DNA from: Brachionus koreanus | Taxonomy: Eukaryota; Rotifera; Eurotatoria; Ploima; Brachionidae | Assembly: GCA_016987375.1 (NCBI GenBank) | Contig: PJRA01000524.1 | Span: forward strand, 615,989-630,665 | Direction of reading: 5' to 3' | DNA: 14,677 nt | Part shown: positions 7,485 through 14,677 of the stretch, one piece after another | Layout: each line of letters begins with the position of its first letter | Position numbering within the stretch: the stretch's first letter is position 1 | Translations under genes and position numbers: made by a program | The notes under the pieces: model-generated | What the model was told of the DNA's origin: nothing | Seen by the model: only the letters and a program-made list of their open reading frames with translations | The model's database searches: none

Positions 7485-8987
7485 TTATTTTTTAATAAGA
7501 CCACTTATTAAATGATGCGTTTGATTTGAGTTGTTTTTGTATGAACGAGCCATTATTTTGGAAAAAGTCAATTTCCATTGTTGTACATCTTCGTTGTTAG
7601 ATTCTCCTTTGTTAGCAGATGCTATTGTGCTAATTTCGTCAGACTTGACCGCTTTGCTCTTTGCCGCGTCCAAAACATGTGTTTCAACATTGATTGGCTT
7701 GGTACTTGTTGACAATTGCCATGCTCTATTCAACTCATTCTCGCTTTCCGAATATTCAGTTTTGATTTTTTTGTGATTTTCCTCAGGTGCCAACAAGCTA
7801 TCCATGTTGAACGATCTCTTTTTTGTGCTTATTTTCTCTTCTTTTTCGCAATAACTCGAATTTGAATTGACAATATCGATTTCTTCGCTTTGATGAGAGC
7901 CATCACTCACACTCTCGCTATCACTTTCCATTATTTTTGACTTTTTTGCGCCAGCATTGTGAGCTTGCTGCTCTTCACCAAGCCGTTTTGTGTGCTTAAA
8001 ATCGGACTGAAACTTGTAAAAATTCATTTTATTCTTATCATTTACAAATTGGCCATTTAAAACCAGCGAATTAGCTGCATAGGCAAAGTTGTTAAATGTT
8101 TGAACAGGGCTTAAACTCGAAGGCGGAGTCAACAGCTCGTCGTCTTCTTCGTCCTCTTCGGGAACGGTCAGACCAAGGCTCTTGCGAACACGTCGCTGAG
8201 CGCGACGACGTCTAAAATCTCCTTTCATGAAGTCGTCCATATTTGCCGGATGAATGGTCCAATAGTGTCCCTTGCCATTTGAACTTCGACCAGACTTCAT
8301 GAAACAGTCGTTTAGAGACAAATTGTGTCGAATTGAATTTCTCCAGCCTGAGCCTCGCGAATGAAAATACGAATAGTTGTCCAATATCCATTGATATATG
8401 TCACTTAGAACAAGCTTTTTTTCCGGTGCACTGAGAATAGCCAAAGCTATCAATCCTATGTAGCTATGTGTAGGCTTTGCTTCTTCTGACTTTCCATTCG
8501 GTCGGTAAATATTCTGGTTAGAGTGATGATAATGATGATGGTGATGATGATTGGCATTATTTGCTGCACTAGAACTGGCTTGTTTTGTGTGCAAAGTGGC
8601 TTGTATGACATGTTGGTGTGATGACAACAATTTAGGCTGAGCGGCAATGGGAGTCGACGAGCCGAAATTGGCCAAAAACGAATATGGAAATGTGTTGAAC
8701 ATGTAATTTTGGTAGACAGGCTCGAACTCGTTGGCCTTTGATTTGGATTCGGGCGATTCAGATTTGTCCGAAATTAGAGAATTATTGGGAGATGGTTGCT
8801 GGCTTTTTGATGATATGGACAACAAGGACGAAGTCGATGATGCAGATGAACTGGAAGAGTTTGATTTATTCAATATTTGCAATTGTAAGGAGTCGTTTTG
8901 GCGCAGTTGTTGCTGCACGACTAAATTTCTTTGTATGAGCATTTGTTCGTAAAAATTACTTAGTTGATTAGAATCGCTCAGATTCAT
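7485..8987 (-). CDS. foxQ2: Forkhead transcription factor FoxQ2
   Basis: A 500-residue nuclear DNA-binding regulator; in other animals FoxQ2 acts in anterior/apical ectoderm patterning. The forkhead domain spans about residues 171-260: KPTHSYIGLIALAIL, EKKLVLSDIYQWILDNY, the recognition helix WRNSIRHNLSLNDCF (215-229), then KGHYWTIHP. It is followed by GDFRRRRAQRRVRKSLGL, a basic tail and probable nuclear signal characteristic of FoxQ2. An EH1-like Groucho-binding motif, RSFNMDSLL (391-399), lies C-terminal to the domain. N-terminally there is a Ser-rich run (42-62) and a His tract (147-155). An acidic block, EEDEEDDE, follows the basic tail (277-284). The first in-frame ATG (8985-8987) has AAA before it and an in-frame TAG 18 nt upstream of it. 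The codon two before, TTG, is not a likely start. The coding region has no intron. FoxQ2 is favoured over other Fox classes by the domain-tail sequence. Confidence 0.92.
   Translation of the reverse strand: MNLSDSNQLSNFYEQMLIQRNLVVQQQLRQNDSLQLQILNKSNSSSSSASSTSSLLSISSKSQQPSPNNSLISDKSESPESKSKANEFEPVYQNYMFNTFPYSFLANFGSSTPIAAQPKLLSSHQHVIQATLHTKQASSSAANNANHHHHHHYHHSNQNIYRPNGKSEEAKPTHSYIGLIALAILSAPEKKLVLSDIYQWILDNYSYFHSRGSGWRNSIRHNLSLNDCFMKSGRSSNGKGHYWTIHPANMDDFMKGDFRRRRAQRRVRKSLGLTVPEEDEEDDELLTPPSSLSPVQTFNNFAYAANSLVLNGQFVNDKNKMNFYKFQSDFKHTKRLGEEQQAHNAGAKKSKIMESDSESVSDGSHQSEEIDIVNSNSSYCEKEEKISTKKRSFNMDSLLAPEENHKKIKTEYSESENELNRAWQLSTSTKPINVETHVLDAAKSKAVKSDEISTIASANKGESNNEDVQQWKLTFSKIMARSYKNNSNQTHHLISGLIKK
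8523..8549 (-). repeat. Histidine-codon repeat inside foxQ2
   Basis: CAT/CAC codons encode six His, a Tyr and two His (residues 147-155). On the plus strand this reads as ATGATGGTGATG-type triplets. Such His tracts occur in nuclear regulators and are linked to speckle localisation. Codons are mixed, so the tract is less prone to slippage than a pure triplet array. Confidence 0.85.
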
Positions 8988-9726
8988 TTTCAAAAATCCT
9001 ATTTTATTCTATTTATTTTTTAATTAAAATCTAAAATTTAAATTAAACAATTAGAACTTAAGGCCTTATCTAGTCTTAGTAGTATTTTAATTTGGAAAGC
9101 CTCTTTAATAAAAATATCTGGCTTTGTTGGGCTGGTGAGTTATTAGTCGAAGATTTTTATTTTAATCAATCTTATGAGTTGAGATCTTATCAGCAAATTT
9201 GCTTTATTGTGATTTTATGAGTTGTTAAGTTATAGAGACATTTAGATCGCTATCTTATTGATTTTAATCAATTTACGTGTTAAATTCAAATTACCAAGCA
9301 TTTTTTTCGTTACCGTTTTGGCTAACAAAAAAAACACTTTGTCCAAAAAGAAAGAAATTTTTAAGAAAAATTTTTTTAAAACCTACCATTGATATAGTAG
9401 TTAATTTTTCGTTTTAGGAGAAGAAATGTGAAGCCTTAGGCGCAAAATGTTTTCTAAATTTGAATGCATGAAAATAACTCAGACAAATTCTTAGGAAATT
9501 GTTGTTCAATTTTGCCAAAATCACAAATGCCTCTTTGAAAAACTAATTATCGCAGCATAATTTTCAATATTTGCTTTCAAGCAAAAACAAAAAGAAATAA
9601 AACAACCTAGAATCTAAGCACTTTTTACTTCTAAATTAAATAATAATTATAAACGATTCTATTAGGCAAAATTTATCAATTAAATAGTTGATTATTTAAA
9701 AACAAATAATTGAAAAAATTAATATC

Positions 9727-9734
<8 letters not shown>
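8988..9734. promoter_or_regulatory. Proximal upstream region of foxQ2
   Basis: About 750 bp of non-coding DNA directly 5' of the foxQ2 start, so it should hold the 5' UTR and core promoter. It is AT-rich, and I cannot place a TATA box or start site with confidence because TATA-like words are everywhere. The part from 9060 to 9310 is less biased in composition than the rest. Confidence 0.35.

Positions 9735-9757
<23 letters not shown>
9735..9757. repeat. (AG)n microsatellite
   Basis: About 11.5 uninterrupted AG units in the foxQ2 upstream region, followed by an A run. Confidence 0.95.
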
Positions 9758-9950
9758 AAAAATAATTTAAATTCGATTGGATTCTAAAACCAAATAGTTG
9801 ATTGGAATAAATATCTATAATTAACATTTAGTAGAATTTTTGATTGGATTGAACAAAACAAAAATAAATTATTTTCTCTTTTCTCAACTAATAGCTTTAA
9901 TTTATTTATTTTGCTTTAAGTTTATCTAGATTTTCATTTTACATCTTTTT

Positions 9951-9973
9951 TCTCTCTCTCTCTCTTTCTCTCT
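9951..9973. repeat. (TC)n microsatellite
   Basis: TC repeat with one TTT interruption. It is the complement of the AG array about 190 bp away, so the two can pair as inverted repeats. Confidence 0.9.
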
Positions 9974-10021
9974 TTTTTCTATTGTTTCTCTTAAAAATTC
10001 AAGTCGACTTAAATTTGTGAT

Positions 10022-10040
10022 ACACACACACACACACACA
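10022..10040. repeat. (AC)n microsatellite
   Basis: Nine to ten uninterrupted AC units, close to the TC array. Confidence 0.95.
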
Positions 10041-10154
10041 ATTTTAATTGAATTTTAAACAAATCCAGGTTGGCTAATATAGTTTTATTATTGTCAATGA
10101 AACAAAAGAAACATAGCAAGTTTTCTTCACCTATTTTCTTGGACCTATGATTCG

Positions 10155-10176
10155 GTGTCGAAACAAATTTCGACAC
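10155..10176. repeat. Perfect 9-bp inverted repeat with 4-nt loop
   Basis: GTGTCGAAA (10155-10163) and TTTCGACAC (10168-10176) are perfectly complementary around CAAA. The arms contain CG dinucleotides, rare in the surrounding sequence. It could be a dimeric factor-binding site or a hairpin in a transcript; neither is shown. Confidence 0.8.
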
Positions 10177-10419
10177 AAACAAACTTGGCCAATAATAGAC
10201 AAAAATAGTTTATCACTCAGAATTTAAGATGTGATGCTGAATCTAAATATGCGCTTTGGCCAATTGTTAGAATATTCTTTATTTCAAATTAGGTCCTAGT
10301 TTGTTTAGATCACTAGTTTTTCCTCAGTTCAATCAATACTAACTTGGTGCAAATTGTTTGTCAATTATTCAAATTTGAAATCTTTCAATTGAATAAAAAA
10401 TTAAATTTAGTTGATTAGT

Positions 10420-10481
10420 GTTGTTGTTGTTGTTGATATTTTTAAAGAGCTATGTATGAGTTGTTGTTGTTGTTGTTGTTG
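10420..10481. repeat. Two (GTT)n tracts
   Basis: GTT repeats at 10420-10435 and 10460-10481, separated by 24 bp of unrelated sequence. Non-coding microsatellites upstream of foxQ2. Confidence 0.9.
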
Positions 10482-13400
10482 ATGAAAATAAAGAAAATTC
10501 TAGCTATAAAATTGAAATGCTTGGAAACAAAGCCTAAACTTGAGTGAATAAAGAAAAATAATTCTTGATTACCTATCATAATAGAATTCGGTCTCATGCT
10601 GGTTCTCTATTTTAAAACATTTAAATTAAATATTTTTATTTAAAAACCCAGGAATTTACGGAAAACACAAAACTGTTGTTGTTTTCCATAATTTAGACAA
10701 CTCTGAACTCTCGACAAAAAAAAGCTAAATTGAATCGGATTTTGACAAACACGACAAAAGCATTGTTCCAAGCTTGTTTTTATGTTTGATTGATTGTTTT
10801 CCTTATGCTTATTGCCTCACACAATCCTATAGCCGGTTTCGTGCCATATCTCAATATGCTTTTGCGATTTAAAATCGATTGAAGCAAATACTTTTAAGCT
10901 TGTTGAAATAAAACTTAAAACTATACTATTTAAATAGGTATGGTCTTGGCCAAGAAAACATGATCTTTAAGATTATTTTATTTAATAATGATAGCTTTGA
11001 AATAACAAATAGAAAAATATCGTTTGTAATTTAAATAGAAATTTTACATATGCTCGCACACATCTACAACAACACTTCAATTAATTATTTATCTTGTAAA
11101 TAGTGAAGTATTAGGAACATTGAAATTTTTTAAAAACAGCGTCGTTTGTGTCCATATGCTTAATATCCAGCTTAAGTTTGTCACTCAAGTTAGCCTTGTA
11201 TTTTATTTTATGCTTACCATTTTTTTTAGAGAGAGACACAAATACAACCTGAGATTAGTTTGATTTTAAAACTTAAAAATAAAATAATTTAATTTTTTTT
11301 TACAACATTAATTAATTTATTTATTTATTTAATTCAATAAACTCCAAACGGTCATGTTCATTATAGTAAAATATTGTATGCAAATTAAGTAATAAATTAA
11401 ATAATTAAAATCTTAAAGCCACATTAATTTTTTAAGATTTTGCGAGCAAAATTAAATAAAATTTTTTTTTTTACTTTTAGAGATTCGCTTTGTCATCAAA
11501 TAAAAGAAAGTTCGACCACCAAAGTGTTTCTTCTATTCGAAAATATTTCACTCAAATTAAAGAAATTTATGCTTTTCTTTCTATATGGTGGTATAACACA
11601 TACTTAAATAAAAATTCAATTATTTTTCTATTAAAAACAAGAAAGGTGCATGTTTTACATTAGATATGATTAACAGAGAATAAATCAATTAGAGAAAATT
11701 TTTTGACCGAAATAGTAGCAAGTTTCTTCTATTTGAGTAAATATGGAAATTTCATTCCTATTAGCCTAGACTCTGGCCAAATATTTGTTTGAATAAAAAG
11801 TAATAATATTAATTTTTAGTTTTTTTTGGATAATACTTAAACCTTGTCTTATAAACTACATTCTTTTTTTTTTTCCTATTTTTCTTATTTTTAATATTTT
11901 TTTTTACATCGCCTTTAAGACGTTAACTGAAATGAATAAATAAAATAAAAATAAAAATTAATGTAAGAAAACACCTCATTTTAATGACTGATGTAATAAT
12001 TAAAAAAAACATATGAAGGACAGTTTATGTGTCTATTTTTAATACTCACTGAATATTAACATTATTTATATGATTAAAATATTTTAAATTGAATACACAT
12101 TTAAATTTAGACTAATACCAAAGCCACTTAGCCAAATTTTTGAAAATAAGATGATTCAAATTTTATGTTTTTTTTCTAATTAGAAAAAAATTTTTTTAAT
12201 AATTTTGGAATTTTACAGCCTGGGACAGTTCAGAGTGGATTATATCCCTCTTTTCAGCCAATAATCATAAAAAGTTTAAATGGGTTTTGTTGAAAAATTA
12301 AAAACAAAAATAAAATTGAAAAAAAAAAAACAATGATTTCATGAGTTTGAAATAGATAAAAAATAGATGGAAAGAGAGAAATTACTATTTCTTCTATTCT
12401 GTTTTATTTAAAACACATATTTAGTTGTTTGTTTTTTCTAGTTTTATTGGTTTAGCGAAAAAATTCTCAAAGCTAATTCTAAGTATGGTAGCTTAATGAA
12501 GTGCTTAATTTATAAAATTATAAAAAAAGAATTGCGTCAGTTGAGCATGTACAGTCTAAATGGCATTTGAATTAAAAAAAAAAAAATAAAAGAAAACTAT
12601 CTGAATAATAAGCCTTATTTTCGATTTTGAAATTAATCTATCAAAAATAAAATTTCAGAAAATTAAACTAATTTGAAAGCTTTTAAATTTCCTTTCTAAA
12701 GTTAAATTAGCTTGAAAATATTTCGAGTGTCTAATGAGTTATATTCATTGTTTTCAGCGAATTCAAAATTTAATTTAGGTTTTAATTAATTTTCTTCTTC
12801 TTCTTTTTTATGTGATTTATAAACAAAATTAGATAACAAAAAGAGAAAACTTCAAAAAGCTTTAATTTAAAATGACTTGAAAATTAATTAAAAATGAAAA
12901 AATAAACTATATGGCTAAATGAAATAAAATTTATTAAGCTTATGTCAACATGAGAAAGTAAATCCTATTTAAAATCTAGAAGAAAAAGATTGGGTTTAAT
13001 TGAATAAAATTCTTAAAATGAATTTGTATCAGATTGTAGATTGAATGAAATGATTTTATCAGTGGTCGTGTCACGAAATGCAAATAAGCCAGCTAGCTCT
13101 GGTAAATCATTAAATTAGTAAAGTAATCTTTAAACGTAATAGAAACTAAAAATCAAAATGACAGCATTCTGACTGAGAAACGACCTTAAATGATAACCGA
13201 AATGAGATCTATTAATTTGATAAACTAAGACAATATTTTGCCTGTGAGGCAAGTGTTTCTTTAATTTTGAGCTGCTTATTTGATCATTAGAGTTAAATTA
13301 TGATTGGATTGAGAAAAAAAAACTACTACATAGATTTGTTTGAAATTAAACATTCACGCTCGGAGAATTATTGAGAGTAAATTTTCATTAGCTGTTCTAA

Positions 13401-13797
13401 TTGTCGAAAAAAATTAATTTTAAATAGTTTACTAGCGTTAAATAATTAAAATCAAACAATAGACAAAAATAGAAAGCTAAAAATTCTTATCTTAATACAA
13501 TCAATATATTTCAAGTGTCATTTGAAGAGAAATTTTTTTTTGTTAAAATATAAATTAATAAAATTGTAGTTTGAAAATGTTTTGTTTGATTATTGAACGA
13601 CCATAAAAATTAAGACACAACTAGACTCGACAAGATATCTCGGCTAGTTTTCAAGTTTTCTTAACAAAAACTCATCTATCTTAACCCTGATTCTATTTGC
13701 GATAATTAACTTTTGAAACTATTTTTCAAATCGTTTTGACCAAAATTTACCAGTCTAGAGAATCTCTTCAAAATATAGGTTTAAACAAAAAAAAAAT
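10482..13797. other. Long AT-rich non-coding stretch upstream of foxQ2
   Basis: No open reading frame above about 60 codons on either strand, no readable transposon protein and no recognised RNA gene. A few words may matter: perfect octamers ATGCAAAT (POU-type sites) occur at 11378-11385 and 13078-13085, but in DNA of this composition one or so is expected by chance. Less AT-rich patches lie at about 10800-10860 and 13060-13110. With nothing coding here, regulatory DNA for foxQ2 or a neighbour outside the window is the natural guess. Confidence 0.4.
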
Positions 13798-13828
13798 AAG
13801 AAAGAAAGAAAGAAAGAAAGAAAGAAAA
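13798..13828. repeat. (AAAG)n microsatellite
   Basis: About seven AAAG units, purine-only, flanked by A runs. Confidence 0.95.
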
Positions 13829-14109
13829 ATTGATTTGTTCTTTTAATATTTTTTCTATTTAAACAAACTTGAAATTTATTGGGCTGATTTTTAAAGACCC
13901 ATTCATTTTGACATTTCTATTTTCTTTTTTCGTTAGACACTCAAAATAAAGACTTTTAAATAAAAAGTGATATATTCCTATACGATCTGAATAATAAACA
14001 ATTTTAAAAAGATATTTCCTAATTCAAAATACTAAACTTAGCATTCTTAATTTAATTATTTATTTTTTTAATCTTTGAGTTAAGTTAATCTAAATCGTAA
14101 TTAACACCT

Positions 14110-14210
14110 TCTTCTTCAAACCAAAATCTCTGCTCTATCCTTGTGGACAGTGTCTGTTAGTCTTCATGCGAGTTTCATCAGTGCTTGCAGGTGCCTTGTT
14201 TCTCCAAGAC
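14110..14210. other. Small GC-richer island of unknown origin
   Basis: About 100 bp, including TTGTGGACAGTGTCTG and CAGTGCTTGCAGGTGCC, is far richer in G and C than its surroundings. It could be a short exon, a conserved non-coding element or a transposon scrap. One minus-strand frame reads RHLQALMKLA, a stop, then RLTDTVHKDRAEILV. I do not recognise this and do not call a gene. Confidence 0.35.
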
Positions 14211-14544
14211 TTAATTGAAAAACACTCATTTATTGTTTATTTATTTTGTTGAAAATATAATTTGGGAGGGATTCTCAGGTTTGTTGGAATGGCCAATGTC
14301 TTCGTTTAAAACCAATTGTTTTATTTATAAAAAAAGAGTGTTAGTTTAAAAAAAAGGATGATAAAATTAAATTAATGTACAATTAGTCAGTCTGGTAAAA
14401 GTAAATGTAAAAGTATTGCTTGAGGTGACAACTTACTTTGCTTTTTATTCATTCATGAATAACATGGATTCTAGATTAGGCAAAGCCTCGATCGATTGGA
14501 ATGGAAACTACAATACTTAATGTGAACCAAAATGTTAAATTATA
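14211..14544. other. AT-rich spacer
   Basis: No gene seen. It contains a 10-bp palindrome ATTCATGAAT at about 14450-14459 and a less AT-rich patch near 14480-14510. Confidence 0.4.
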
Positions 14545-14677
14545 GCCCGTATAGTCGAGTGGTTTGTGTGTTAGTCATGCAAGCAGAGGGTGGAAGGTTC
14601 AAAACCCACTGAGGGTGGAAAAATCTTCAAAATGTCTCTGCAATACGGGGCGCATGTTTAAACCCCTTTCATCAAAA
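14545..14677 (+). repeat. tRNA-like sequence, probable SINE head (runs off the window)
   Basis: An A box, TAGTCGAGTGG, at 14552-14562 and a B box, GGTTCAAAACC, at 14596-14606 lie exactly where tRNA positions 8 and 52 would fall if the tRNA began at G14545. The acceptor strand GCCCGTA (14545-14551) can pair with TGAGGGT (14610-14616) at six of seven positions counting wobbles. The D stem is weak and the T stem has two mismatches, so this is probably not a working tRNA. A loop GTCATGC would place CAT at the anticodon, but this is unsafe given the poor D arm. RNA polymerase III boxes on a decayed tRNA body with a continuing non-tRNA 3' part fit a SINE. Near the edge, ATACGGGG (14643-14650) complements the 5' end at seven of eight positions. 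Confidence 0.55.

Noticed and set aside
7531..7776. Plus-strand open frame opposite foxQ2
   Set aside because: Antisense shadow of the foxQ2 C-terminal coding region.
8456..8952. Other-frame and opposite-strand open frames over the foxQ2 N-terminal half
   Set aside because: They arise from the Ser- and His-rich codon repeats of foxQ2 and show no independent coding signal.
8988..8993. Extending foxQ2 by two residues to a TTG codon
   Set aside because: TTG is not a normal start in animal nuclear genes. The ATG at 8985-8987 follows at once and has a good context.
11378..13085. Two perfect ATGCAAAT octamers as POU-factor sites
   Set aside because: In a region this long and AT-rich, roughly one occurrence is expected by chance, so they are noted but not called.
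9735..13828. Tandem repeats as a possible CRISPR array or satellite
   Set aside because: They are simple di-, tri- and tetranucleotide microsatellites with no repeat-spacer structure.

Overview
This is a very AT-rich animal-type nuclear window with long non-coding stretches, simple-sequence tracts and decayed transposable elements. Two intact protein-coding genes are visible. One is a plus-strand nicotinamide riboside kinase (NMRK type, 1916-2449). The other is a minus-strand forkhead transcription factor whose domain and basic tail match FoxQ2 (7485-8987). FoxQ2 points to a metazoan. The AT richness, compact uninterrupted genes and style of the retroelement fragments would suit a small invertebrate such as a monogonont rotifer, but the species cannot be proven from this sequence.

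Layout: 1-480 carries a possible C-terminal remnant of a pogo/Tigger-like transposase. After AT-rich spacer comes NMRK, with a close AATAAA signal. From 2504 to about 7430, between the 3' ends of the two convergent genes, lies a transposon-rich interval. It holds two inverted-repeat structures (3266-3290 and 3317-3432), a 5'-truncated jockey/CR1-type non-LTR retrotransposon (about 3632-6195), a defective Tc1-like DNA transposon inserted in that retrotransposon at a TA (3962-5254), and an opposite-strand remnant of a second non-LTR reverse transcriptase (6573-7020).

From 8988 to the end, about 5.5 kb lie upstream of foxQ2 with no recognisable gene or protein-coding transposon. This stretch holds (GA)n, (CT)n, (CA)n, (GTT)n and (AAAG)n tracts, a perfect 9-bp hairpin, and a small GC-richer island near 14110-14210. 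At the right edge is a tRNA-like sequence with A and B boxes at exact tRNA spacing, most likely the head of a tRNA-derived SINE.

The two genes have no evident functional link: one is NAD+ salvage metabolism, the other a developmental regulator. I see no convincing undescribed multi-gene system. The most informative structure is the nested transposon: removing it with one TA copy rejoins the host reverse transcriptase frame exactly. The Tc1-like element also has an asymmetric internal copy of its terminal repeat.
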